From Lentisphaeraceae bacterium (GTDB lineage Bacteria > Verrucomicrobiota > Lentisphaeria > Lentisphaerales > Lentisphaeraceae), in NCBI GenBank assembly GCA_021232515.1, contig JAJPOQ010000022.1, forward strand, positions 27,344 through 91,343: a DNA stretch of 64,000 nucleotides, in the 5' to 3' direction. Each line of letters begins with the position of its first letter. Within the stretch, counting starts at the first letter, position 1. The notes under the pieces are model-generated. The model had not been told where the DNA came from, ran no database searches, and saw nothing but the letters and a program-made list of their open reading frames with translations. Of the stretch, positions 17,832 to 26,214 are shown in pieces. A program made the position numbers and the translations under genes.

Positions 17832-18869
17832 ATGGAAAACTCGACAGAACAAAGTCAAAAAGGTAAAAACGTCTTTATGACTATGGTCGGATTGCTTGGA
17901 CTAAATGCAGAAGTTAAAGATAAAGCTTCTGGCAAGAATATTATTCTAAGCGTAAGCACAGATGAACCAGGACGCCTTATCGGTAGAAACGGTTCTTCTC
18001 TAGACAGCGTTGGTCTATTGATGAATAGAATCCTTCGCAAAGAAGACAATACTTTCCCGAAAGTGATCATCGATGTTGATGGTTACGACAAGAGATCTAA
18101 AAATGATCGTCGCAAAAAGAGAAGCAAAGCAAATCCAAAAGCTCAAAAGAATACAGAAAAGACTGTAGTTATGAGTGAAGAAGCTGCTGAGCATGAAATC
18201 AATCTTTATGTAGATGACGAATCAGGTAAAGTAGATCCGATCACGACTGTTGCTCCTGGTGAGCAGGAGAGAAAAGCTGGTCGCGATAACAACCGTCGTA
18301 ACAGTCGTCGCGATAACAATCGCAACAACAACCGTCGTAACAGTCGTCGCGATAACAATCGCAACAACAATACTGACTCTAAGCCGGCAGCTAAACAAGA
18401 AGCACCTAATGCTGATGTAAAGCAGGAAGCTCCGAAGGCTCCAGCTAAACAGGAAGCGCCTAAAGCTGACTCTAAGCCAGCCGCAGTTAAGCAGGAAGCT
18501 CCAAAGGCTCCAGCGAGACAGGAAGCACCTAAAGCTGACTCTAAGCCGGCCGTAGCTAAGCAAGAAGCTTCTGTTCAGGTTGCAGAAAAACCAGTTAAGC
18601 AGGAAGCTCCAAAAGCTCCAGCTAAACAGGAAGCGCCTAAAGCTGACTCGAAGCCTAAGTCTTCTCCAAATAGACTTCAAATGCAGTGCCGAAATGCTGC
18701 TAAAGAAGTTAAGCGTTGGGGTGAGGATGTACTTCTTCCGCCATTATCTCAAGATGATTGCGATAAAGCTATCCAGCACTTTGCAAATGATAAGGAAATC
18801 AAAGCTCAAATCGACAACTCTAAGAGTTCTGGCGATAAGAAAAGAGTACGCCTTACAACAGCAAAGTAG
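17832..18869 (+). CDS. jag: Jag/KhpB-like RNA-binding protein with repeat-rich centre and degenerate R3H
   Basis: The gene is in the jag position, 24 bases after yidC. Residues about 10-90 form the KH domain with the binding loop PGRLIGRNGSSLDSVGLLMNR. No Jag-N domain is visible before it. The centre (about 150-280) is low complexity: two copies of a 13-residue Arg/Asn unit (NNRRNSRRDNNRN), then repeats built on KQEAPKA. The C-terminus (about 280-345) lines up with the R3H domain (AAKEVKRWGEDVLLPPL, then KRVRL). However, the defining R-x3-H is absent: the site reads SQDDCDKAIQHF. RNA binding through KH is expected; the R3H contribution is doubtful. Confidence 0.82.
   Translation: MENSTEQSQKGKNVFMTMVGLLGLNAEVKDKASGKNIILSVSTDEPGRLIGRNGSSLDSVGLLMNRILRKEDNTFPKVIIDVDGYDKRSKNDRRKKRSKANPKAQKNTEKTVVMSEEAAEHEINLYVDDESGKVDPITTVAPGEQERKAGRDNNRRNSRRDNNRNNNRRNSRRDNNRNNNTDSKPAAKQEAPNADVKQEAPKAPAKQEAPKADSKPAAVKQEAPKAPARQEAPKADSKPAVAKQEASVQVAEKPVKQEAPKAPAKQEAPKADSKPKSSPNRLQMQCRNAAKEVKRWGEDVLLPPLSQDDCDKAIQHFANDKEIKAQIDNSKSSGDKKRVRLTTAK
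18287..18655 (+). repeat. In-frame tandem repeats within the jag-like gene
   Basis: Two 39-base copies (13 codons, Arg/Asn-rich) at about 18287-18364 are followed by repeats of a roughly 69-base unit (23 codons, KQEAPKAPAKQEAPKADSKPA type) to about 18655. Copies differ at synonymous sites. The repeats keep frame, so they are protein-level repeats. Confidence 0.85.
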
Positions 18870-18888
18870 TTTTTAGAAAATACTTTCT

Positions 18889-18921
18889 ATCCCGTCAATT
18901 TATTTTGGCGGGATTTTTTTT
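18889..18921 (+). terminator. Rho-independent terminator of the rpmH-jag operon
   Basis: Stem ATCCCGTCAA / TTGGCGGGAT (one G-T pair), a 6-base loop and a T8 run, 20 bases after the jag stop. Confidence 0.92.
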
Positions 18922-19032
18922 GTCTTGATTCGATAAAGTTTGAGTTCAATAAAGCAGCGAAATCATTGCAATTCCACCTGAAAAACTCTAGTCTTTATAC
19001 GGGTGGAATACGATTTGAGATTAGTGGTTATT

Positions 19033-21834
19033 GTGAAAAAATTATTAAGACTAGTCTTTTTTTTAAGCTTATACTCTGCGAATGCAGAGTTGAGTTTGAC
19101 AGAAGATGAAAAAGCTTGGCTTCAAGATCATCCTATTATTCGTGTCGCGAATGAAGATGATTGGCCACCTTTTGATTATAGCTTAAATGACGAGCCGAAA
19201 GGTCTTGTCATTAGTTATATGAACTTGGTGGCAGAAAGTCTCAATGTCAGGTTCGAGTATATAAATGGCTTTAAGTGGAATGATCTTCTGGCAAAAGCTA
19301 AGGCCAAAGAGATAGATGTTCTTCCATGCCTTTGGTACGCCAAAGAAAGAGAAGAATTCTTTCATTACACCAAACCTTATACTTCAAACCCTCAAGTTAT
19401 TGTCGTAAATTCTCGAAATAAACAAACTGTTGATCTCGCAGGCCTGTCAGGCAAGAAAGTCGCTATGATTGAAGGCTATGCAGTTAAAAATAAAATCTTG
19501 AAGGCAAACCCGGATTTAGTGCCAGTCATGGTGAAGTCCCCTCTAGAAGCTTTGCTGTTGGTGAATTTGGGCTCTGCAGACGCTTACATAGATAGCTTGG
19601 GTGTTGTTAGTTATGAAACTAATAAAAACTTTTTAACTGGGATTAAAATAGCCAGTAGCTTAAAAATTCCAGGTGTCGAAAACCTTAATAACCTTCATGT
19701 TGGTGTTCGTAAAGACTGGCCACTTTTTACTTCAATTGTGCAAAAAGCCCTAGATAGCATAACGCCATCAGAAAAAGCAGCTATCAGAGACAGGTGGCTT
19801 ATGAAGGTTCAACAAGAGGGGATCACTAAGTTTGAGTTACTTGCTGCAGAAAAGGTTTTTCTTAAGAAATTTCCAAAGTTAAAAGTCGGTGTCCTTGGAG
19901 ATTTGGCACCAATTCAGTTTTTTAGTCAAGCTAGCCGCCAAAAAGGAATCATTCAGGATCATTTGCTAGACTTTGAGAAGCAAAGTAAAACAATTCAAGC
20001 TTCGGTAGAGTATAGTAAGGTTAGTGAGCTTCTTAGTAATTTAAAAGAGAATAAGCTAAACCTAGTTTCATTGCCACAGTATGAGCTGCCCGAAGACGCA
20101 TCTTTGGTGTCATCTAGACCGATCGTGTCTCTTCCATTAGTTATAGTTACGAATAGAAAAAAGGGTTTGGTTCGGGACTTAAGCTTACTTGAGCAAGAAA
20201 AAGTTGCGATGACCAGTAAAGCACTTGCGAGAAAATTTAGCTCAACAGGAACGACTCTTAATAAGATTGAGGTATATGATTCGGTTCGGGCAGGATTGGA
20301 TGCTCTGGCGAAAGGTGAAGTAAAAGCATATTGTGGCGACTTAGCGACGGTAACCTATACTTTGCAATTAATTAATTCTCAGGACTTAGTTATCTCCAAT
20401 AGTTTGCCGCAAAATTTAGATATAGTTTTAGTCGCTACAACAGAACATGAAGAACTCATAAGTATCGCAAATAGATACATAGCTTCAATCCCAGAGGAAG
20501 ATAAGACTGAGATAGAGCATAAATGGCTGAATGTTTTTGTTGATCGAGATTTTAGATTTATCGATTATTGGAAAGAGATAATAGTTTCTAGTGTTTTGTT
20601 GGTGGCATTGATTTTAGGTTTTATCTTTTGGAATAGAAGTCTCTCGAAAGAAATTAGTGAACGATTGAAAGTAGAGTCTTCACTTGTGGAAGCCCGAGAG
20701 AGAGCCGAAAAGAGTGACGCCGCAAAAAGTGAATTTCTAGCGATGATGAGCCATGAAATAAGAACTCCTTTAAATGGTATTATTGGTATGAGTCAACTTT
20801 TGGAGGAAACAGAATTAGATGTTGACCAAAAAAAGCAATGTAAGGTCATTGTGAGTTCAGGGAATGCTTTACTTTCGATTATCAACGACATCTTAGACTT
20901 CTCTAAAATAGAGGCCGGTAAGATGACTATTGAGGCTCATACATTTGAATTAAAAGAGCTTTTGGAAAGTGTGGTCGATTTATATACAAGTATAGCAGGG
21001 GACAAGGGTCTAAAGTTATTTTTGGAGTATGACGAACAACTATTCTCCTTCTATAAGTCTGACGAGTATAGATTGAGACAGGTGTTACTGAACTTAGTAA
21101 GCAACTCAATTAAGTTTACAGAGCATGGAGCTGTGACTATAAAAGCAGCTCTAGTGAAAAGTGAATCTAATCAAGAGCGAGTTCGCCTTTCGGTAAATGA
21201 CACCGGTATTGGAATTTCTAAAGATGCTCAAGAAAAGCTTTTTCAGAAATTTACTCAAGCTGACCTAAGTACGACGAGAAAGTATGGTGGAACAGGTTTA
21301 GGATTGTCCATTTGTAAGAATATTGTTGAGCTTTTAGGCGGAGAAGTATCGGTTAAAAGTGAAGTGAATAAAGGTAGCAGTTTTTATTTTGATATAGATC
21401 TGCCAAAAGCCGCAGTACAGTCAGATCGACAAGAAGAAGTTAGTGACGAAGACTTTATAGGATTTAAGGTTTTACTAGTTGAGGACAATAGAGTCAATCA
21501 GCAGATCGCCAAAAAGTTTTTAATCACTCTTGGAGTCTCGGTGGATATAGCTGAGAATGGTTTGAAGGCTGTGGATTACTTAGAAGAGAATCAAGTTGAT
21601 TTAGTTTTTATGGATTGCCATATGCCAGAAATGGATGGCTTTGAGGCTACTCAGAAAATAAGGCAGAGTTTGAAATTAAAGGATTTATTTATCGTAGCTT
21701 TGACTGCAAATGTCCAAAAATCTGATAAAGATAAGTGCTTGGCTGCAGGTATGAATGACTTCTTGACAAAGCCATTTACTAAAGAAACTTTGAGAGAAAT
21801 GGTTAAAAAATATGTTTTGTTGGCTAGAGGCTAA
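19033..21834 (+). CDS. Hybrid sensor histidine kinase with two periplasmic solute-binding domains
   Basis: About 933 residues. GTG 19033 gives a normal signal peptide (KKLLRLVFFLSLYSANA, then ELS); GTG 19003 is an alternative. Two family-3 solute-binding-type domains follow, one starting IIRVANEDDWPPFDYS and a second near KLKVGVLGDLAPIQFFS. Then come one membrane helix (SSVLLVALILGFIFW, about 525), HisKA with the phospho-His in [12 protein letters not shown], HATPase_c (NDTGIGI, GGTGLGLSI) and a receiver with Asp in FMDCHMPEMDG. This BvgS/EvgS-like architecture senses a small molecule in the periplasm. No separate DNA-binding regulator is adjacent. The acyltransferase gene starts 11 bases later. 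Confidence 0.9.
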   Translation: MKKLLRLVFFLSLYSANAELSLTEDEKAWLQDHPIIRVANEDDWPPFDYSLNDEPKGLVISYMNLVAESLNVRFEYINGFKWNDLLAKAKAKEIDVLPCLWYAKEREEFFHYTKPYTSNPQVIVVNSRNKQTVDLAGLSGKKVAMIEGYAVKNKILKANPDLVPVMVKSPLEALLLVNLGSADAYIDSLGVVSYETNKNFLTGIKIASSLKIPGVENLNNLHVGVRKDWPLFTSIVQKALDSITPSEKAAIRDRWLMKVQQEGITKFELLAAEKVFLKKFPKLKVGVLGDLAPIQFFSQASRQKGIIQDHLLDFEKQSKTIQASVEYSKVSELLSNLKENKLNLVSLPQYELPEDASLVSSRPIVSLPLVIVTNRKKGLVRDLSLLEQEKVAMTSKALARKFSSTGTTLNKIEVYDSVRAGLDALAKGEVKAYCGDLATVTYTLQLINSQDLVISNSLPQNLDIVLVATTEHEELISIANRYIASIPEEDKTEIEHKWLNVFVDRDFRFIDYWKEIIVSSVLLVALILGFIFWNRSLSKEISERLKVESSLVEARERAEKSDAAKSEFLAMMSHEIRTPLNGIIGMSQLLEETELDVDQKKQCKVIVSSGNALLSIINDILDFSKIEAGKMTIEAHTFELKELLESVVDLYTSIAGDKGLKLFLEYDEQLFSFYKSDEYRLRQVLLNLVSNSIKFTEHGAVTIKAALVKSESNQERVRLSVNDTGIGISKDAQEKLFQKFTQADLSTTRKYGGTGLGLSICKNIVELLGGEVSVKSEVNKGSSFYFDIDLPKAAVQSDRQEEVSDEDFIGFKVLLVEDNRVNQQIAKKFLITLGVSVDIAENGLKAVDYLEENQVDLVFMDCHMPEMDGFEATQKIRQSLKLKDLFIVALTANVQKSDKDKCLAAGMNDFLTKPFTKETLREMVKKYVLLARG

Positions 21835-21844
21835 TCGATAGTAT

Positions 21845-23101
21845 ATGAGGAAGTTAGGCGCGACAGAACACCTTTGGAAAAGAATGGGAGAGTTGGATTC
21901 AAACAACTTTGTCATGGTAGCCAAAGTTTCAGGGGACGTAGATGTTTCAAAGTTGAAAGCTGCACTTTGCTCTATTGTTGAGAATCAAATTACCCTTAGA
22001 CTAAAGCTAATTGATGATGGTGGTTGTCCCTCTTTTGAAGATCAAGGCTTTTTTCGCCCAGAACTTATAGAGAAAGAAATGGCAGAGGAAGAACTAAACC
22101 ATTTTCTCGAAACCCAATTAAATGAAAGTATCCCTGTAGACTGTTTTCCTTTGTGGTGTTTTCATATGGTAAGGTGTTCTCGATTTACTTACTTTGTGTT
22201 GACTTTTAATCACATGATCTCCGATGGCCGTTCCGGCTCTTTGTTTTTTAAGTATTTATTAAAAACCTTAAATTCTGTTGATTATGTCATACCACGCTCG
22301 GAAGAACTTCCTCCTTTTGAAGATGAGCTTTCTAGTAAAAAAGGAATTTTTTATGATCTCTTTTGCTACTTTAGAGCACTGAAAAACTATATTTTTGGAA
22401 TGACTAAACAATGGTACAAATTAGACTCTAAAAAAACAGGACATCATGGAACTGGACTTATAACTCGTGAATTACCATTGGAAAAAGTTTCAAATGTATT
22501 AAAAGTCTGTAGAGAGAACGATGTAACTATATCAGCAGCCTTATCTGCTGTTTTAGCGGAATCGTTAGCACTCTCTAAGGATCGAAATGTTGGAGTTTCA
22601 CTAGCTGCGGATATGAGACCTTTATTAGAACGATCGCGATCATCAGAAATAGGTTACTTTGTTTCAACTTTAGACTTAGTTAAGCCGGCAAGTTTTGAAA
22701 AGAGTTTTTGGCCTTTAGCTAAGAATATGAAAGTTCAGATTGATTTATGTTTCACTAAAGGGCAAGCCAGGTTTGATGGATTAATTAAACGCTTAGCCTT
22801 AGCGTTCATTAAGAAACAAGATTCCTTTAAGAAAGTAATTAAAAAGTCTGTCAATAATACGGTTTTATTAACAAACCTTGGCCGGTTAGATCTCGCGAGT
22901 TCATACGAAGAATTGACCTTACACAGATGTTACCATGTTCCTTCTGTCCATTTGATTGAGATTCCTTTCATAGCAGTAGCAACGGTTACTTTCGATGATG
23001 CCATGATAATGAATTTCTCTTACCCCAAGGCATTAATTCCCTTAGAGGACGTAGAAACATATGCCGATAATTGTATCGCTATGCTTCATGAACTTGTCTA
23101 A
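21845..23101 (+). CDS. Condensation-domain-superfamily acyltransferase
   Basis: A 418-residue protein of the CoA-dependent acyltransferase/condensation fold. The active-site HHxxxDG appears as NHMISDGRSG, keeping the catalytic second His and the Asp. The second-half landmarks are SAALSAVLAES, ADMRPLL, IGYFVSTLDL and VLLTNLGRLDL. It is a stand-alone domain without carrier protein, as in alcohol O-acetyltransferases or PapA-type enzymes, so it probably esterifies or amidates a small molecule or lipid; the substrate is unknown. It lies 11 bases after the hybrid kinase, so it is likely co-transcribed. Confidence 0.72.
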   Translation: MRKLGATEHLWKRMGELDSNNFVMVAKVSGDVDVSKLKAALCSIVENQITLRLKLIDDGGCPSFEDQGFFRPELIEKEMAEEELNHFLETQLNESIPVDCFPLWCFHMVRCSRFTYFVLTFNHMISDGRSGSLFFKYLLKTLNSVDYVIPRSEELPPFEDELSSKKGIFYDLFCYFRALKNYIFGMTKQWYKLDSKKTGHHGTGLITRELPLEKVSNVLKVCRENDVTISAALSAVLAESLALSKDRNVGVSLAADMRPLLERSRSSEIGYFVSTLDLVKPASFEKSFWPLAKNMKVQIDLCFTKGQARFDGLIKRLALAFIKKQDSFKKVIKKSVNNTVLLTNLGRLDLASSYEELTLHRCYHVPSVHLIEIPFIAVATVTFDDAMIMNFSYPKALIPLEDVETYADNCIAMLHELV

Positions 23102-23106
23102 GTTAT

Positions 23107-23134
23107 TTGACAGAAAGTAGATTCCTCTTAGATT
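23107..23134 (+). promoter_or_regulatory. Predicted promoter of the 23159 gene
   Basis: Perfect TTGACA (23107-23112), a 16-base spacer and TAGATT (23129-23134), about 18 bases from the expected transcript start to the ATG. It suggests the next gene can be expressed separately from the kinase/acyltransferase pair. Confidence 0.4.
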
Positions 23135-23158
23135 AGGCCAAAAATTTTGAGAGTGGAT

Positions 23159-23569
23159 ATGACTGCAGAAGAATATGTCGAAAACCAATGTGAAGCCTTT
23201 CATAAGACTTGTGAAGATATGGCTTATAAAGTCGACTTCGGCTATGAGCTTAGTAGTCTCGAGAAGCTAGATGACGTAAAATGGGCACTTTGGCCAGATG
23301 ATGTGCCGGTGGAGCTTGGAAGTGCTATAGCTATCATGTGGGCTGCATTTTTTACAAAGATTTTAGCAAATACATATATTTCAAAATGGACCGTTGATCC
23401 TCAGTCGAAAACACCTTCACTAATTCTAAAGTGTGGTGGTAAAGGCCTTCAAGTAAAAAGTGTTCTTATAGCAACACATGCATTTAATGAAGGCAAAAGT
23501 TATGTAGACTTCTGGTCCGAGCTAAAAAAGACTTTGGATGAGGCAGGAGCTGAACTCAAGCCTCAGTAG
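23159..23569 (+). CDS. Hypothetical cytosolic protein (136 aa)
   Basis: The ATG at 23159 is preferred over the TTG at 23147. There is no signal peptide and no convincing membrane helix. The sequence is a mix of helix and strand with LGSAIAIMWAAFFTKIL in the middle and an acidic N-terminus (EYVENQCEAFHKTCED). Four Cys residues are present but do not form a metal motif. I do not recognise the family. It ends two bases before the stop of the convergent sulfatase gene. Confidence 0.55.
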   Translation: MTAEEYVENQCEAFHKTCEDMAYKVDFGYELSSLEKLDDVKWALWPDDVPVELGSAIAIMWAAFFTKILANTYISKWTVDPQSKTPSLILKCGGKGLQVKSVLIATHAFNEGKSYVDFWSELKKTLDEAGAELKPQ

Positions 23570-23571
23570 AA

Positions 23572-24957
23572 TTATTTGCTCTTGTACTTTGGGTTTTGCT
23601 TAGTCGGTACGGGAGCATTAATTGACTTGCGCCAATCGTAGAGCATTTTCTTTAATTCTGAAACCTTTTCTGGCATGCTGTTTACCAGATTGTTCGTTTC
23701 GCCTTTATCTTTACTAAGGTCATAAAGCTCAAACTTTCCATCTTCGAAGTACTCATGGAGTTTCCACTTGCCAAATCTCATGGCAGAACCAGGTCGAGTT
23801 CTAAATAATGGATCTCGAGCTTGGTCTTTCTTACCATTATAGGCTTGAAGGTAAATAGGAAAGTGCCAAAAGAGAGAACGGTTTTTGAGTTTTTTCTTAC
23901 CAGTTACTAGAGGTAGAAGACTAACACCATCGAGAATTTTACTCTCAGGTTTCTGCATATTTGCAACTTCCAGAAAAGTTGGGAAGAGGTCAATTGTGCA
24001 GACTAGCGAATCATTTGTAGTTCCAGGTTTGATTTTATTAGGCCAAGAAATGATAAATGGCTCTCTTATTCCCCCCTCATAGTAAGATCCTTTTCCGGCT
24101 CTATAAGGAGTTTGTGGCGATATAGAGCGGATGCCACCATTGTCAGAGGATAAGACTATAAGAGTGTTTTTAACTATACCTTCAGTTTTTAAGGCTTCTA
24201 AAACTCTACCAACTTCGGTATCGAAGTTTTCTACCATAGAGGCATAGTCTGCATTTATATCTTTGCCCTTGTAGTTCACCATGTATTTGTCAACTTTTTG
24301 GATTGGTGTATGCACGGAGTACGGAGAAAAATGAATGAACATCGGTGAGGATTTATTTTCTTTAATAAATTCGATGGCCTGATCTGCATAAACAACCATT
24401 CTATGTGTGTTCTTGGGATACTTGTCAGACCATTTAGCCATAACTTTTTGAGTCCACGGAGAAAAGTATCCTCCACCATTTGGACTACCTGCAGTATCAC
24501 CACCGATATTCACATCGAATCCTTGAGTTAAGGGATCTTTACCTAAGTGATACTTCCCAAGATGAATAGTCTTATATCCAGCGTCCTTCATGGCTTCAGC
24601 CATAGTCCAGACCTTCTCATCCAGATATTGAGTGTTCTTTATAGGAATAAGTTTGCGTTGGTGAGCTTTTCCTCTTTCGGAAGAACCTACTGTATAAACA
24701 CCATGCCGAGCACTCCATTGACCAGTATGAACACAAGCGCGACTTGGGGCACAGTTGGCTGAAGGAGCATAAGCTTCAGTGAAAATCATACCACTTTGAG
24801 CTAGTCGGTTGATGTTGGGTGTTCTAAAGAGTGAGTTATTGTAGCCAACATCCATGACTCCGAGGTCATCTGCATTTATATAAAGAATGTGAGGTTTTTC
24901 TTCGGCAAAACTAACTATCGTAAGTAGGAGAAAGCTGTATAGAAGAGTTAGACGCAT
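23572..24957 (-). CDS. Secreted sulfatase (arylsulfatase A family)
   Basis: From ATG 24957 the protein has about 461 residues with a signal peptide (MRLTLLYSFLLLTIVSFAEE). The formylglycine site is NCAPSRACVHTG, Cys type. Metal-site motifs are present: INADDLG at the N-terminus, LSSDNGG in the middle, and GKYHLGK. Such enzymes remove sulfate from polysaccharides or small esters in the periplasm or outside the cell; the substrate is not readable. A maturase (FGE or anSME) must be encoded elsewhere. The 323-base gap upstream is AT-rich. Confidence 0.93.
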   Translation of the reverse strand: MRLTLLYSFLLLTIVSFAEEKPHILYINADDLGVMDVGYNNSLFRTPNINRLAQSGMIFTEAYAPSANCAPSRACVHTGQWSARHGVYTVGSSERGKAHQRKLIPIKNTQYLDEKVWTMAEAMKDAGYKTIHLGKYHLGKDPLTQGFDVNIGGDTAGSPNGGGYFSPWTQKVMAKWSDKYPKNTHRMVVYADQAIEFIKENKSSPMFIHFSPYSVHTPIQKVDKYMVNYKGKDINADYASMVENFDTEVGRVLEALKTEGIVKNTLIVLSSDNGGIRSISPQTPYRAGKGSYYEGGIREPFIISWPNKIKPGTTNDSLVCTIDLFPTFLEVANMQKPESKILDGVSLLPLVTGKKKLKNRSLFWHFPIYLQAYNGKKDQARDPLFRTRPGSAMRFGKWKLHEYFEDGKFELYDLSKDKGETNNLVNSMPEKVSELKKMLYDWRKSINAPVPTKQNPKYKSK

Positions 24958-25280
24958 GTCATACCTGTTTGGATTAAAATCGTTCATTGTTTAGTTATAT
25001 ATACTTATACTTTTTATTGCTCATTTCCTTTCACTTATTTTTTACATAAAGTGAAAAATAAAACTATTACTTCCAAAAAAAATCTTAGGTTTCCCATATT
25101 TATATAGTCGTGTACTATAACTATACATTTGGGTAGTATATGTCTCTGAAATTTGCTATTTGAAAATATTAGTTAATATAAGTTTATTTTGTTAAGATTT
25201 TAAATATAAGATAGTTATGTATAATATGATCTCTTTGGAGTGAGACTTTCTATGTGATATCCAAGAATAAGGAGAATCAA
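24958..25280. other. AT-rich intergenic region between divergent sulfatase and receiver genes
   Basis: 323 bases, strongly AT-rich, with no open frame worth calling. It holds an inverted repeat TATAGT-N5-ACTATA at 25103-25119. It also has a TATAAT box at 25220-25225, a possible -10 for the receiver gene with no good -35. AAGGAGA before ATG 25281 is a good ribosome site. Confidence 0.4.
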
Positions 25281-25691
25281 ATGAAAGTAATGGTTGTTGA
25301 AGACGGTACGATGGTTAGGCGTTTATTATGTGAATACCTAAGAAAACTTGATGTCGATGAAGTTGTTGAATGCGAAAATGGACAGCAAGCTCTTGACCAT
25401 ATTGCGGAGAATTCGGGAGAAAGGTTATCGGCTATTTTTCTAGATATAAATATGAATGGGATGAATGGGATGGAATTTTTAAAAGAATTTACCTTTAAGT
25501 CAATTTATCAAGATATTCCCATATTTGTCATCACTGGAGATGCCTGTAAAGAAAAGCTTAAAACTTGTTTTAGGTATGAGATATATAGCTATATCGAAAA
25601 GCCTTTTGACTTCAAACAAATTCAAGATTGCGTGTCTATTTCAAGAAGAATAGAGTCTGCGGATAGTACTCTAGCCGAAACTTATTATTAA
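25281..25691 (+). CDS. Stand-alone response regulator receiver protein
   Basis: About 136 residues from ATG 25281, chosen because AAGGAGA lies just upstream; the earlier GTG at 25254 is unlikely. It is a single CheY-like receiver: acidic pocket VVEDG, phospho-acceptor Asp in FLDINMNG, switch Thr in VITGD and Lys in IEKPFD. There is no output domain, so it works by protein contact. Its partner kinase is not evident. It faces a second lone receiver whose stop is four bases away. Confidence 0.85.
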   Translation: MKVMVVEDGTMVRRLLCEYLRKLDVDEVVECENGQQALDHIAENSGERLSAIFLDINMNGMNGMEFLKEFTFKSIYQDIPIFVITGDACKEKLKTCFRYEIYSYIEKPFDFKQIQDCVSISRRIESADSTLAETYY

Positions 25692-25694
25692 CGC

Positions 25695-26120
25695 TTAAAG
25701 TTCATCAAAACCATTTTCTTGAAGCTTCTTAAGTAAGGTTGGAGAGACGCCGGCATCGCGGTCTATTAGTTTCTCAACCTTATTGATAAGTGAATCCGGC
25801 TGGAAGGGTTTCACTATGTAGTTACTCGCACCACCTTTTATTGCCTCTGTGACTCTCTCTTTCTCTGCAACAGAAGAGCACATAAGGACGGGGATAGCCT
25901 TATAGTTGTCATTTTCTTTTAATTCTTTTAGCGTTTCTATACCATCCATTTTCGGCATGTTCATGTCGAGAAGGATGATGTCAAAGTTGTGATCCTTTTC
26001 TAATAGATCCAAGGCTTCTACACCGTTTGAAGCTTGCTCACTAGATATGTCTATATCGTTTAAAATATTGCGCTGAATCTTCTTCATTGTCGAAGAATCA
26101 TCTATTAGTAGTGCCCTCAT
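25695..26120 (-). CDS. Stand-alone CheY-like response regulator
   Basis: 141 residues, one receiver domain: LIDDSS acidic pair, acceptor Asp in LLDMNMPKMDG, Ser in MCSSVAEK in place of the usual switch Thr, and Lys in YIVKPF. A short C-terminal extension (VSPTLLKKLQENGFDEL) is unusual. There is no DNA-binding domain. It is convergent with the other receiver gene; the two are only moderately alike and not a recent duplication. Confidence 0.87.
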   Translation of the reverse strand: MRALLIDDSSTMKKIQRNILNDIDISSEQASNGVEALDLLEKDHNFDIILLDMNMPKMDGIETLKELKENDNYKAIPVLMCSSVAEKERVTEAIKGGASNYIVKPFQPDSLINKVEKLIDRDAGVSPTLLKKLQENGFDEL

Positions 26121-26214
26121 AGTTATGCCCGAATAAAGTTCATATGTTGTATTAAGTTAAAACTTTATAAGGTTTAAATCAAGTATATACCTTTTATATC
26201 AATGATTTATGTAT

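Noticed and set aside
18287..18655. CRISPR-like array
   Set aside because: The repeats are in frame, without unique spacers, and code for Arg/Asn and KQEAPKA units of the jag-like protein.
18222..18680. Long antisense reading frame over the jag-like gene
   Set aside because: It is produced by the low-complexity repeats; it has no ribosome site and an Arg/Phe/Leu/Ser-biased product.
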